Shown: positions 1 through 8,591 of the stretch, one piece after another
Numbering within the stretch: position 1 is the stretch's first letter
How the letters are laid out: each line of letters opens with the position of its first letter
From: Ramlibacter monticola
Lineage (GTDB): Bacteria; Pseudomonadota; Gammaproteobacteria; Burkholderiales; Burkholderiaceae_C
Length of the DNA: 64,000 nt
Assembly (NCBI RefSeq): GCF_016722785.1
Contig: NZ_JAEQNE010000008.1
Coordinates: forward strand, 186,001-250,000
Reading direction: 5' to 3'
Made by a program: the position numbers and the translations under genes
The notes under the pieces: generated by a model
Databases searched by the model: none
Told to the model about the DNA's origin: nothing
Seen by the model: the letters and a program-made list of their open reading frames with translations, nothing else

Positions 1-1005
1 CGAGTGGACGTGCTGCCACACGGCCTGCACCAGCGGCTCGCAGCCCTCGCGCGTCAGCGCGCTGATCTCGAACACCGGGCCCTTGTACTTGTAGCGCTTG
101 ACGAAGTCCTTCACGCGCGCGGCGCGCTCCTCCTGCGGCACCATGTCCAGCTTGTTGAGGACCAGCCAGCGCGGCTTCTCGTACAGCGCGAGGTCGTACT
201 TCTTCAGCTCCGCGACGATCGCCTTCGCCTGCGCCACGGGATCGACGCCTTCGTCGAAGGGCGCGATGTCCACGATGTGCAGCAGCAGGCGGGTGCGCTG
301 CAGGTGGCGCAGGAACTGGTGGCCCAGGCCCGCGCCTTCGGCCGCGCCTTCGATCAGGCCGGGCACGTCGGCCACCACGAAGCTCTGTTCGGGGCCCACG
401 CGCACCACGCCCAGGTTCGGGTGCAAGGTGGTGAAGGGGTAGTCGGCGATCTTCGGCCGCGCGTTGGAGACGGCGGCGATCAGCGTGGACTTGCCGGCGT
501 TGGGCATCCCCAGCAGGCCGACGTCGGCCAGCACCTTCAGTTCGAGCTTCAGGTTCTTCTTCTCGCCGGGCCAGCCCGGCGTCTTCTGCCGCGGCGCCCG
601 GTTGATCGAGCTTTTGAAGCGCATGTTGCCGAAGCCGCCGTCGCCGCCCTTGGCGATCATGATCTTCTCGCCCGGCTGCAGCAGCTCGTATAGCACCTCG
701 CCGGTCTCGGCGTCGGTGATGATCGTGCCCACCGGCATCTTCAGCGTGATGTCGTTGCCCATGGCGCCGAACATGTCGGAGCCCATGCCGTGCTCGCCGC
801 GCCCTGCCTCGTGGCGGCGCGAGAAGCGGTAGTCGACCAGCGTGTTCAGGTTCGGGTCCGCCACCGCCCAGACGTGGCCGCCGCGCCCGCCGTCGCCGCC
901 GTTCGGGCCGCCGAATTCCTTGTACTTCTCGTGGCGGAACGAGACGCAGCCGTTCCCCCCATCGCCGGCGGCGATGTCGATGAATGCTTCGTCGACGAAT
1001 TTCAT
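1..1005 (-). CDS. obgE: GTPase ObgE/CgtA, 3' end cut by the window edge
   Basis: Obg-family GTPase that binds the 50S subunit and links ribosome assembly to stress and cell-cycle control. The 335 visible residues start MKFVDEAFIDIAAGDGGNG and carry the glycine-rich Obg fold (about 1-158), then the G domain with P-loop GMPNAGKST, switch motif DVPGLIEGA and NKLD. The reading frame is open to base 1, so only the last few dozen residues are missing compared with the usual 355-370. It lies downstream of rplU and rpmA in the conserved order, but an intrinsic terminator (1021-1045) sits just before its start, so its level is probably below that of the two ribosomal proteins. Identification is secure. 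Confidence 0.97.
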   Translation of the reverse strand, partial: MKFVDEAFIDIAAGDGGNGCVSFRHEKYKEFGGPNGGDGGRGGHVWAVADPNLNTLVDYRFSRRHEAGRGEHGMGSDMFGAMGNDITLKMPVGTIITDAETGEVLYELLQPGEKIMIAKGGDGGFGNMRFKSSINRAPRQKTPGWPGEKKNLKLELKVLADVGLLGMPNAGKSTLIAAVSNARPKIADYPFTTLHPNLGVVRVGPEQSFVVADVPGLIEGAAEGAGLGHQFLRHLQRTRLLLHIVDIAPFDEGVDPVAQAKAIVAELKKYDLALYEKPRWLVLNKLDMVPQEERAARVKDFVKRYKYKGPVFEISALTREGCEPLVQAVWQHVHS

Positions 1006-1020
1006 GCGGACCTCGAAATG

Positions 1021-1045
1021 AAAAAGCCCCGACAAGTCGGGGCTT
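1021..1045 (-). terminator. Intrinsic terminator between rpmA and obgE
   Basis: Read on the minus strand, a 9-bp perfect stem AGCCCCGAC/GTCGGGGCT with a 2-nt apical loop (more likely 4 after the closing pair opens) is followed by a T run. It lies after the rpmA stop and only about 16 bases before the obgE ATG, so it should act as a partial terminator that reduces transcription into obgE. Confidence 0.8.
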
Positions 1046-1068
1046 CGGACTTGCCGGTAAAGGTTACC

Positions 1069-1329
1069 TTACGCGGCCGGGATGACGCTGACCGTGTGCT
1101 TGTTCAGCGCGCCCTTGATCTCGAACTTGACGTTGCCGTCCACCAGGGCGAACAGCGTGTGGTCGCGACCCACGGCGACGTTGGTGCCGGGGTGGAACTT
1201 GGTGCCGCGCTGGCGCACGATGATGGAGCCGGCGCTGATCAGTTCGCCGCCGAAGGCCTTGACGCCCAGCATCTTCGGCTGGGAGTCACGCCCGTTTCGC
1301 GTAGAGCCGCCGCCTTTTTTCTGTGCCAT
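1069..1329 (-). CDS. rpmA: 50S ribosomal protein L27
   Basis: Large-subunit protein whose N-terminus reaches the peptidyl-transferase centre. The 86-residue product begins MAQKKGGGSTRNGRDSQPK, the classic bL27 start without the Firmicute N-terminal extension, and continues with LGVKAFGGE and the GTKFHPGTNVAVGRDHT block. Full family length. It starts 12 bases after the rplU stop and is followed by a terminator, so rplU-rpmA is the main transcription unit. Confidence 0.98.
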   Translation of the reverse strand: MAQKKGGGSTRNGRDSQPKMLGVKAFGGELISAGSIIVRQRGTKFHPGTNVAVGRDHTLFALVDGNVKFEIKGALNKHTVSVIPAA

Positions 1330-1341
1330 TTCCCGTTCTCC

Positions 1342-1653
1342 TTAGCTTGCAATGGCACCGATCTGCAGTTCGGTGTATTGCTGGCGATGGCCCTGGTGCT
1401 TCTGGTAGTGCTTGCGGCGGCGCATCTTGAAGATTCGCACCTTCTCGTGCTTGCCGTGCGCCACGACCGTGGCCTTCACCGTGGCACCGGAAACCAGGGG
1501 AACCCCGATCTTCAGGTCGCCGCCGTTGCCTACGGCGAGCACCTGGTCGATGGTGATTTCCTGGCCGATGTCCGCAGCAATCTGTTCTACCTTGATCTTG
1601 TCGCCGGAAGCAACGCGATACTGCTTGCCACCGGTTTTTATGACCGCGTACAT
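1342..1653 (-). CDS. rplU: 50S ribosomal protein L21
   Basis: Large-subunit protein bL21, binding 23S rRNA. I place the start at the ATG of MYAVIKTGGKQYRV (103 aa, normal family length). The frame stays open 41 codons upstream, but that extension runs through the leader hairpins and is not conserved-looking. The C-terminal half KMRRRKHYQKHQGHRQ is the L21 signature. First gene of rplU-rpmA, transcribed from the promoter at 1750-1778 with a leader of about 90 nt. Confidence 0.98.
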   Translation of the reverse strand: MYAVIKTGGKQYRVASGDKIKVEQIAADIGQEITIDQVLAVGNGGDLKIGVPLVSGATVKATVVAHGKHEKVRIFKMRRRKHYQKHQGHRQQYTELQIGAIAS

Positions 1654-1672
1654 GTTTGACCTCACTTGGAAC

Positions 1673-1710
1673 GGCCCCAAAAGAGGGGCCCTGACGCTCC
1701 CGTAGGGAGC
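1673..1710 (-). promoter_or_regulatory. Structured 5' leader of rplU-rpmA
   Basis: Two perfect hairpins lie between the predicted transcription start (about 1743) and the rplU ATG. One has stem GCTCCC/GGGAGC with a 3-nt loop (1696-1710). The other has stem GGCCCC/GGGGCC with a 6-nt loop (1673-1690), ending about 20 bases before the start codon. Ribosomal-protein operons often carry autoregulatory leaders. That this one binds L21 is inference. Confidence 0.5.
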
Positions 1711-1749
1711 TTTCTGCCTTCCCCGAAAGACAATTCCGGAGAGCCCGCT

Positions 1750-1778
1750 ACTATAGCATAGTTTGCGGTCGCTCACAA
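1750..1778 (-). promoter_or_regulatory. Sigma-70 promoter of rplU-rpmA
   Basis: On the minus strand TTGTGA (1773-1778) and TATAGT (1750-1755) are separated by exactly 17 bases. Placement is right for the ribosomal-protein operon and divergent from ispB. Confidence 0.8.
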
Positions 1779-1819
1779 GATTGGGCCGGATGTGCGGCAG
1801 GGGCTGCTGGAGCGCTTCT

Positions 1820-1825
1820 TATAAT
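1820..1825 (+). promoter_or_regulatory. Candidate -10 element of ispB
   Basis: A perfect TATAAT lies 24 bases upstream of the proposed TTG start of ispB. I find no convincing -35 at 16-18 bases. If used, the 5' leader is only about 18 nt. Confidence 0.5.
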
Positions 1826-1849
1826 CCCGCAACTCTGCGGGTATACCCT

Positions 1850-2833
1850 TTGACTGAATCCTCCTCCAGCGCCGCCGCCGTACTTTCCCTGATCGCAGAC
1901 GACATGCGCGAGGTGGATGCCGTCATCGCCCGCCGGCTCGCATCCGGGGTCCCGCTGGTCGGCGAGGTGTCGCGCTACATCATCTCCTCGGGCGGCAAGC
2001 GCCTGCGTCCCGCCCTCCTGCTGCTGGTGTGCGGCGCCCTGGGCTACGGAGGCGAGCAGCGCTTCAACCTCGCCGCCGTGGTGGAGTTCATCCATACGGC
2101 CACGCTGCTGCACGACGACGTGGTGGACGAATCCACCCTGCGCCGCGGCCGCGCCACCGCCAACGAGAACTTCGGCAACCCGGCCAGCGTGCTGGTGGGC
2201 GACTTCCTCTATTCGCGCGCCTTCCAGATGATGCTGGATGCGCACGACATGCGGATCATGGAGATCCTGGCGGACGCCACCAACGTGATCGCCGAGGGCG
2301 AGGTCATGCAGCTGATGAACATGCACGACCCCGAGCTCGACGAGCCGGCCTACGTGCAGGTGATCCGCTCCAAGACCGCCAAGCTGTTCGAGGCCAGCGC
2401 GCGCCTGGGCGCCGTGCTCGCCAAGGCCACGCCGCAGCTGGAACAGGCCTGCGCCGACTACGGCCAGGCGCTGGGCACCGCCTTCCAGGTGATCGACGAC
2501 GTGCTCGATTACGCCGGCGAAGCCTCGGAGATGGGCAAGAACCTCGGCGACGACCTGCGCGAGGGCAAGGTCACCCTGCCCCTGATCGCCGCCATGCGCC
2601 GGGGCACGGAGGACCAGCGGGCGCTGATCCGCCGCGCCATCGAGACCGGCGCCCTGGAGGAACTGGATCACATCGTCGCCATCGTGCGCGAGACCGGCGC
2701 CCTGGAAGTGGCCCTGCAGGCCGCCGCCGCGGAGGCCGAACGCGCGATGTCAGCCGCCAATCAGCTACCGCTGAACCACCATGCTCAGGCTTTGGTACAA
2801 TTGGCAGCTTCACTACTGCAGCGTCGCTACTGA
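1850..2833 (+). CDS. ispB: Octaprenyl/polyprenyl diphosphate synthase
   Basis: Trans-prenyltransferase that extends FPP with IPP to make the ubiquinone side chain. Both Asp-rich motifs are present: LLHDDVVDE with the following RRGRATAN, and QVIDDVLDYAG. The SGGKRLRPALLLL substrate-binding block is near the N-terminus. No ATG fits: the frame continues upstream through the -10 element, so I choose the TTG at 1850 (MTESSSSAAAV, 327 aa), which gives the usual length and N-terminus. Its 3' end is 32 bases before tRNA-Pro. The exact start is the only doubt. Confidence 0.93.
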   Translation: MTESSSSAAAVLSLIADDMREVDAVIARRLASGVPLVGEVSRYIISSGGKRLRPALLLLVCGALGYGGEQRFNLAAVVEFIHTATLLHDDVVDESTLRRGRATANENFGNPASVLVGDFLYSRAFQMMLDAHDMRIMEILADATNVIAEGEVMQLMNMHDPELDEPAYVQVIRSKTAKLFEASARLGAVLAKATPQLEQACADYGQALGTAFQVIDDVLDYAGEASEMGKNLGDDLREGKVTLPLIAAMRRGTEDQRALIRRAIETGALEELDHIVAIVRETGALEVALQAAAAEAERAMSAANQLPLNHHAQALVQLAASLLQRRY

Positions 2834-2865
2834 AAGCAGTTTCAGCCGGCGGCGTGTCGCGGAAT

Positions 2866-2942
2866 CGGGGTGTAGCTTAGCCTGGTAGAGCGCTACGTTC
2901 GGGACGTAGAGGCCGGAGGTTCGAATCCTCTCACCCCGACCA
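2866..2942 (+). tRNA. tRNA-Pro, anticodon CGG
   Basis: 77-nt cloverleaf. The 7-bp acceptor stem CGGGGTG/CACCCCG is perfect, followed by A and an encoded CCA (2940-2942). The anticodon stem is CTACG/CGTAG with loop TTCGGGA, giving anticodon CGG (2900-2902), which reads CCG proline codons. The T arm contains GGTTCGAATCC. Confidence 0.97.
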
Positions 2943-3144
2943 GTCTCCCTTCGGGACTCGGTCGCAACAATCAACCGACGCCGTTGGTGCAACATTCGCA
3001 GGCCAACGTGACTTCCTACCAACGCCGGCGGTTGCCAGAGGCAACACGCGTTTACTTCACCTCGGCTTTTCGGGATGATCGTGCCTGATTCCTACTCAAG
3101 GGCTCGGGAGCGTCGTCGCCCGGGCTTCGCAATGTCACTCGTTC

Positions 3145-4875
3145 ATGGCCGCCGTCGATCCCGTCACTGAAGCCTCCGCGCTGGCCCTGCCGGGCCTCGG
3201 GCGGGCGCTCGTCATTGCCGGCAAGCTTGGACAGAAGGCCGCCGAAGACATCTACCGCAAGGCGCAGGCCAACCGCACCAGCTTCATCGCGGAGCTGACC
3301 GGTTCCGGGGCCGTCTCCGCTGCCGACCTAGCCCATACCGTGTCCACCGCGTTCGGCGCGCCGCTGCTGGACCTGGAAGCGATCGACACGCACCGGCTGC
3401 CCAAGGGGCTGCTGGACGCGAAGATCTGCCAGGAGATCCGGGTGGTGGTGCTGTCCAAGCGCAACAACCGCCTGATCGTCGCCACGGCCGACCCGTCGGA
3501 CCAGCAGGCCGCGGAAAAGATCAAGTTCTCGACCCAGATGGGCGTGGACTGGGTCATCGCCGAATACGACAAGCTGACCAAGATGGTGGAGGCGCAGGCC
3601 ACCACCGCCACCGAGGCGATGGACAGCCTCATCGGGGACGACTTCGAGTTCGACGAGACCTCGATGGACACGGCGGCCGAGGAGGATTCCGGCGCCGCCC
3701 CCGACGTCGACGACGCCCCGGTCGTCAAGTTCCTGCACAAGATGCTGCTGGACGCGATCGGCGCCCGCGCCTCCGACCTGCACTTCGAGCCCTACGAGCA
3801 CACCTACCGCGTGCGCTTCCGCATCGACGGCGAGCTGCGCGAGATCGCCTCGCCGCCGGTGGCCATCAAGGACAAGCTCGCCTCCCGCATCAAGGTGATC
3901 TCCCGCATGGACATCTCCGAGAAGCGGGTGCCGCAGGACGGGCGGATGAAGCTGAAGGTCGGCCCCGACAAGGTGATCGACTTCCGGGTGTCCACCCTGC
4001 CCACGCTCTTCGGCGAGAAGATCGTGATCCGTATCCTGGACCCGAGCAGCGCCAAGCTGGGGATCGAAGCCCTCGGCTACGAGGCCGAGGAGAAGGCGCG
4101 CCTGATCGAGGCCATCGGGCGTCCCTACGGCATGATCCTGGTCACCGGCCCGACCGGCTCCGGCAAGACGGTGTCGCTGTACACCTGCCTGAACCTGCTG
4201 AACAAGCCGGGCGTGAACATCTCCACCGCGGAAGACCCGGCGGAAATCAACCTGCCCGGGGTGAACCAGGTCAACGTGAACGACAAGGCGGGCCTCACCT
4301 TCGCGGCGGCCCTGAAGTCCTTCCTGCGGCAGGACCCGGACATCATCATGGTCGGCGAAATCCGCGACCTGGAAACCGCCGACATCGCCATCAAGGCCGC
4401 CCAGACCGGCCACCTGGTGATGTCGACCCTGCACACCAACGACGCGCCGACCACCCTCACCCGGATGCGCAACATGGGCATCGCGCCCTTCAACATCGCG
4501 TCCTCGGTGATCCTGATCACGGCGCAGCGCCTGGCGCGGCGGCTGTGCGCGCAGTGCAAGCAGCCCGCCGACATCCCCTACGAGAACTTGATCGACGCGG
4601 GCTTCAAGGAGGAAGACGTCGACGGCACCTGGACGCCCTACCACCCGGTGGGCTGCCCGGCCTGCAATGGCGGATACAAGGGCCGTGTCGGCATCTACCA
4701 GGTGATGCCGATCGGCGAAGACATGCAACGCATCATCCTGGCCGACGGCAGCGCGCTCGAGATCGCCGCGCAGGCGCGCAAGGAGGGGGTGAAGAGCCTG
4801 CGCGAGTCCGGCCTGCACAAGGTCAAGCTCGGCCTGACTTCCCTCGAGGAAGTGCTGGCGGTCACGAACGAATAA
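3145..4875 (+). CDS. pilB: Type IV pilus assembly ATPase PilB
   Basis: Hexameric ATPase at the cytoplasmic face that powers pilus extension. In 576 aa I see the N-terminal MshEN-type domain (about 1-150), an acidic linker (about 163-192), and the GspE/PilB ATPase core. The core has Walker A GPTGSGKT at 335-342, an Asp box around 362-365, Walker B IIMVGEIRD at about 400-408 and a His box STLHTND at about 427-433. A four-Cys zinc site follows (CAQC near 468-471, CPAC further on). Family length. First of pilB-pilC-pilD. No pilin gene lies nearby, as is common in Burkholderiales. The 200 bases between the tRNA and the start show nothing I can name. Confidence 0.96.
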   Translation: MAAVDPVTEASALALPGLGRALVIAGKLGQKAAEDIYRKAQANRTSFIAELTGSGAVSAADLAHTVSTAFGAPLLDLEAIDTHRLPKGLLDAKICQEIRVVVLSKRNNRLIVATADPSDQQAAEKIKFSTQMGVDWVIAEYDKLTKMVEAQATTATEAMDSLIGDDFEFDETSMDTAAEEDSGAAPDVDDAPVVKFLHKMLLDAIGARASDLHFEPYEHTYRVRFRIDGELREIASPPVAIKDKLASRIKVISRMDISEKRVPQDGRMKLKVGPDKVIDFRVSTLPTLFGEKIVIRILDPSSAKLGIEALGYEAEEKARLIEAIGRPYGMILVTGPTGSGKTVSLYTCLNLLNKPGVNISTAEDPAEINLPGVNQVNVNDKAGLTFAAALKSFLRQDPDIIMVGEIRDLETADIAIKAAQTGHLVMSTLHTNDAPTTLTRMRNMGIAPFNIASSVILITAQRLARRLCAQCKQPADIPYENLIDAGFKEEDVDGTWTPYHPVGCPACNGGYKGRVGIYQVMPIGEDMQRIILADGSALEIAAQARKEGVKSLRESGLHKVKLGLTSLEEVLAVTNE

Positions 4876-4904
4876 AACAGCGCAAGGACGCAAGAGGAGC
4901 CCCC

Positions 4905-6119
4905 ATGGCCACGGCAGCAACGAAGGTCGCGGAATTCGTCTTCGAATGGGAGGGACGGGACCGCAACGGCAAGCAGGTGCGCGGAGAAACCCGCGCCGCG
5001 GGCGAGAACCAGGTGATGGCCTCGCTGCGGCGGCAGGGCGTCAACCCCACCAAGATCCGCAAGCGCCGGATGCGCTCGGGACAGAAGATCAAGCCGAAGG
5101 ACATCGCGATCTTCACCCGCCAGCTGGCGACGATGATGAAGGCGGGCGTGCCGCTGCTGCAGGCCTTCGACATCGTCGGCCGCGGCAACTCCAACGCCAG
5201 CGTCGCCAAGCTGCTGAACGACATCCGCGCGGACGTCGAGACCGGCACCTCGCTGTCGGGCGCGTTCCGCAAGTACCCGCTGTACTTCGACAGCCTGTAC
5301 TGCAACCTGGTGGAAGCCGGCGAAGCGGCCGGTATCCTGGAAAGCCTGCTGGACCGCCTGGCGGTCTACATGGAGAAGACCGAGGCGATCAAGTCCAAGA
5401 TCAAGTCGGCGCTGATGTACCCGATCTCGGTGGTTGTCGTGGCCTTCGTGGTGGTCTCGGTCATCATGATCTTCGTGATCCCGGCGTTCAAGGAGGTGTT
5501 CACGTCCTTCGGCGCCGACCTGCCCGCGCCGACCCTGTTCGTGATCGGGCTGAGCGAGATCTTCGTCAAGTGGTGGTGGCTGATCTTCGGCAGCGTGGGC
5601 GGAGGCATCTACTTCTTCCTGCAGGCCTGGAAGCGCAACGAGAAGGTCCAGGTCTTCATGGACCGCCTGATGCTCAAGATGCCGGTGTTCGGCGACCTGG
5701 TCTACAAGTCCGTGATCGCGCGCTGGACGCGCACGCTGGCCACCATGTTCGCCGCCGGCGTGCCGCTGGTGGAGGCGCTCGATTCCGTAGGCGGCGCCTC
5801 CGGCAACTCGGTGTACGAATCGGCCACGCTGAAGATCCAGCAGGAGGTGTCCACCGGCACCAGCCTGACGGCGGCGATGACCAACGCCAACGTGTTCCCG
5901 ACGATGGTGCTGCAGATGTGCGCCATCGGCGAGGAGTCCGGCTCCATCGACCACATGCTGGGCAAGGCGGCGGACTTCTACGAAGCCGAGGTCGACGACA
6001 TGGTGGCGGGCCTGTCCAGCCTGATGGAGCCGATCATCATCGTGTTCCTGGGCGGCCTGATCGGCGGCATCGTGGTGTCGATGTACCTGCCCATCTTCAA
6101 GCTCGGCTCGGTCGTCTGA
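4905..6119 (+). CDS. pilC: Type IV pilus inner-membrane platform protein PilC
   Basis: Polytopic GspF-family protein that couples PilB to pilus assembly. The start is the ATG at 4905 behind AGGAGC; the frame is open far upstream inside pilB but that part is a shadow. The 404 aa hold two T2SF repeats, each opening with a motif such as FTRQLATMMKAGVPL or WTRTLATMFAAGVPL. A hydrophobic hairpin around residues 165-240 includes WWW, and the C-terminal membrane segment is PIIIVFLGGLIGGIVVSMYLP. It starts 29 bases after pilB. The last base of its TGA is the first base of the pilD ATG. Confidence 0.96.
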   Translation: MATAATKVAEFVFEWEGRDRNGKQVRGETRAAGENQVMASLRRQGVNPTKIRKRRMRSGQKIKPKDIAIFTRQLATMMKAGVPLLQAFDIVGRGNSNASVAKLLNDIRADVETGTSLSGAFRKYPLYFDSLYCNLVEAGEAAGILESLLDRLAVYMEKTEAIKSKIKSALMYPISVVVVAFVVVSVIMIFVIPAFKEVFTSFGADLPAPTLFVIGLSEIFVKWWWLIFGSVGGGIYFFLQAWKRNEKVQVFMDRLMLKMPVFGDLVYKSVIARWTRTLATMFAAGVPLVEALDSVGGASGNSVYESATLKIQQEVSTGTSLTAAMTNANVFPTMVLQMCAIGEESGSIDHMLGKAADFYEAEVDDMVAGLSSLMEPIIIVFLGGLIGGIVVSMYLPIFKLGSVV

Positions 6120-6982
6120 TGGCCTTGCTGTTCGGAATCGACGCCGCACTCGCCGGCGTCCTGGGGCTGCTCATTGGCAGCTTCCTCAACGTGGTGATCC
6201 ACCGCCTGCCCAGGATGCTCGAGCGGCAATGGGCGGCGGAATGCGCGGAATTCGGCGGCCAGCCGGCGCAGGAGCAGGAGACCTTCAACCTGCTGGTGCC
6301 GCGCTCGCGCTGTCCGCAGTGCGGGCACCAGATCCGCTGGTACGAGAACATCCCGGTGCTCAGCTGGCTGTTCCTGCGCGGCAAGTGCTCCCAGTGCCGC
6401 AATGGGATCAGCATCCGCTACCCGATCGTGGAACTGGTCACCGCCGGCTTCTTCGCCCTCTGCGCGGCCCGCTGGGGGCTGACGCTGCAGGCCGCCGCCT
6501 GGGCCGCCTTTGCCGCCCTGCTGATCTGCCTGTTCCTGATCGACATGGACACGCAGATCCTGCCCGACGACCTCAACTACTCCCTGCTGTGGCTGGGCCT
6601 GATCGTCTCGGCGAGCGGATGGAGCGTGCCGCTGCCGTCCGCGGTGTGGGGCGCCGCGCTGGGCTACCTCGTGTTCTGGGGCATCTTCCAGGCCTACAAG
6701 TTGGCCACGGGCAAGGAAGGCATGGGCTACGGCGACTTCAAGCTGCTCGCGGCGCTGGGCGCCTGGCTGGGCGTGGAATACCTGCTGGCGATCATCCTGC
6801 TGTCGTCCATCGTCGGCGCCGTGATCGGCATCGTGCTGCTGGTGGTGGGCAAGCTCGCCAACCGCGACATCCCCATGCCCTTCGGGCCCTACCTCGCCGG
6901 CGCCGGCCTGGTCTGCCTGGCCCTGAGCCCGGCGGCCGTGCCGGCCCTGCTGCCCTTCGCCTTCCCCTTCGGCGCGAGGTAG
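6119..6982 (+). CDS. pilD: Prepilin leader peptidase / N-methyltransferase PilD
   Basis: Inner-membrane aspartyl protease that cleaves the prepilin leader after Gly and N-methylates the new end. 287 aa. The cytoplasmic zinc tetrad is C65/C68/C90/C93 (CPQC and CSQC). The catalytic Asp motifs are IDMDTQILPD (about 141-150) and GMGYGDFKLL with D206. About eight hydrophobic segments, usual length. The start ATG overlaps the pilC stop by one base (TGATG), implying translational coupling. coaE follows after four bases. Confidence 0.96.
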   Translation: MALLFGIDAALAGVLGLLIGSFLNVVIHRLPRMLERQWAAECAEFGGQPAQEQETFNLLVPRSRCPQCGHQIRWYENIPVLSWLFLRGKCSQCRNGISIRYPIVELVTAGFFALCAARWGLTLQAAAWAAFAALLICLFLIDMDTQILPDDLNYSLLWLGLIVSASGWSVPLPSAVWGAALGYLVFWGIFQAYKLATGKEGMGYGDFKLLAALGAWLGVEYLLAIILLSSIVGAVIGIVLLVVGKLANRDIPMPFGPYLAGAGLVCLALSPAAVPALLPFAFPFGAR

Positions 6983-6986
6983 GCGC

Positions 6987-7589
6987 GTGGCCACGCGCAT
7001 CGGGCTCACCGGCGGCATCGGCAGCGGCAAGAGCACGGTGCTCGCGATGCTGCAGGAGCTCGGCGCGGCGGCCATCGACGCCGACGCGATCTCGCGCGCC
7101 AGCACCGCGCCCGGTGGCGCGGCCATCCCGCAGATCGCGCAGCGCTTCGGCGCCGGCTTCATCACTCCGGAAGGCGCGCTCGATCGCGTCCGCATGCGCG
7201 AGCGCGCCTACGGGCATCCCGAGGCCCGGCGCGAGCTGGAGCAGATCATCCATCCCCTCGTCGGCGCGGAGATCGAGCGCCAGGTGCAGGCGGCACTCGC
7301 CGCCGGCGCGCGCTGCATCGTGTTCGACATCCCGCTGCTGGTGGAATCCGGCCGCTGGCGCGCGCAGCTCGATCGCGTGCTGGTGGTGGACTGCGAGCCC
7401 GAGACGCAGGTCGCTCGCGTGGTGGCGCGCAGCGCGCTCGCGCCCGACGAGGTGCGCGCCATCATCGCGGCCCAGGCGCCGCGCGCGCTGCGGCTCGCGG
7501 CGGCGGACGTCGTCATCTGCAACGAAGGGCTCACGCTGGAGGCACTCCGCAATGAAGTGCAACAGGCGGCGCGGGCCTTCGGGCTATGA
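6987..7589 (+). CDS. coaE: Dephospho-CoA kinase
   Basis: Last step of CoA biosynthesis, phosphorylating the 3'-OH of dephospho-CoA with ATP. P-loop GGIGSGKS at 9-16, DADAISR near 31-37, and DIPLLVESGRW in the middle. 200 aa matches the family. The start is a GTG four bases after pilD. The linkage pilD-coaE-zapD-yacG is common in beta- and gammaproteobacteria. Confidence 0.96.
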   Translation: MATRIGLTGGIGSGKSTVLAMLQELGAAAIDADAISRASTAPGGAAIPQIAQRFGAGFITPEGALDRVRMRERAYGHPEARRELEQIIHPLVGAEIERQVQAALAAGARCIVFDIPLLVESGRWRAQLDRVLVVDCEPETQVARVVARSALAPDEVRAIIAAQAPRALRLAAADVVICNEGLTLEALRNEVQQAARAFGL

Positions 7590-7623
7590 TGCCGTCCGTC
7601 CGCCTCCGAAGTCCTCCCGTCGC

Positions 7624-8376
7624 GTGATCCTCTACGAATATCCCTTCAACGAACGCATCCGGACCTACCTGCGGCTGGAGCACCTGTTCCGCCGCCTCGG
7701 CGAGCTGGTCCCCCGCGAGCATCCGCTGGACCACCACTACGCGCTGACCACCATCTTCGAGGTGATGGACGTCGCGGCCCGCGCCGACCTGAAGTCCGAC
7801 GTGCTGAAGGACCTCGAGCGGCAGAAGAACGTCCTCAATGCCTACCGGGGCAACCCGGGCGTGTCCGAGGCCGTGCTGGACCAGATCGTGGGGCAGCTCG
7901 AGTCCTGCTTCAGCACCGTCAACAACACGCCGGGCAAGGCGGGCCAGCCGCTCACCGAGAACGAATGGCTGATGAGCATCCGGAGCCGCGCCAGCATCCC
8001 CGGCGGCACCTGCGAATTCGACCTGCCGTCCTATTACGCCTGGCAGCACCAGCCCGCGGACGTGCGCCGCCGGGACCTGGAGCGCTGGGCCTCCACGCTG
8101 GGGCCGCTGGCCGAGTCGATCCACCTGCTGCTGCGGATGCTGCGCGACTCCGGCTCGCCGCAGAAGGTGATGGCCACCGGCGGGCAGTTGCAGCAGACGC
8201 TGCCGCAGGGCCGGACCTTCCAGCTCCTGCGCCTGCGCATCGATCCCGCGCTGGGCCTGGTGCCGGAGATCAGCGGCAACCGCCTGATCGTGTCCGTGCG
8301 GCTCATGCGGCAGGACAACGACAAGCTGTTCCCGAGCACGGACAACACCGCGTTCGAACTCACCCTCTGCGCCTGA
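7624..8376 (+). CDS. zapD: Cell division protein ZapD
   Basis: Cytosolic factor that binds FtsZ and bundles protofilaments at the division site (DUF1342/YacF family). Start is a GTG at 7624 giving VILYEYPFNERIRTYLRLE as the first residues (the initiator is read as Met). The frame runs open upstream across coaE, but the family begins at this conserved block. 250 aa, usual length. It lies between coaE and yacG as expected. Confidence 0.95.
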   Translation: MILYEYPFNERIRTYLRLEHLFRRLGELVPREHPLDHHYALTTIFEVMDVAARADLKSDVLKDLERQKNVLNAYRGNPGVSEAVLDQIVGQLESCFSTVNNTPGKAGQPLTENEWLMSIRSRASIPGGTCEFDLPSYYAWQHQPADVRRRDLERWASTLGPLAESIHLLLRMLRDSGSPQKVMATGGQLQQTLPQGRTFQLLRLRIDPALGLVPEISGNRLIVSVRLMRQDNDKLFPSTDNTAFELTLCA

Positions 8377-8382
8377 GGCGGC

Positions 8383-8589
8383 ATGGCCACGAAGCCCGCG
8401 AAGCCGCGTCTGGTGCGCTGTCCGCAATGCGGCGGCGACGGCGTCTATGGACCGGAGAACCCGTACCGGCCCTTCTGCAGCGAGCGCTGCAAGAACTTCG
8501 ACCTGGGGGCGTGGGCGAGCGAAAGCTTCCGCGTGCCGGACGAAACGCCGCCGGACGACCTGCCGTTCGGGGATCCGAAGGAGCAGTAA
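8383..8589 (+). CDS. yacG: DNA gyrase inhibitor YacG
   Basis: Small zinc protein that binds GyrB and blocks DNA binding. 68 aa with the four zinc ligands in CPQCGGDGVYG and FCSERCKNFDLGAW, then an acidic disordered tail. Starts 6 bases after zapD. Followed by a long palindrome that probably terminates the operon. Confidence 0.95.
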   Translation: MATKPAKPRLVRCPQCGGDGVYGPENPYRPFCSERCKNFDLGAWASESFRVPDETPPDDLPFGDPKEQ

Positions 8590-8591
8590 GC

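Noticed and set aside
2813..3022. 69-codon minus-strand frame containing GERIRTSGLYVPNVALY
   Set aside because: It runs through tRNA-Pro. Such tRNA-derived frames are a common false gene; no ribosome site and no domain.
4545..4904. N-terminal extension of PilC
   Set aside because: It reads through pilB in another frame; AGGAGC and the family N-terminus mark 4905.
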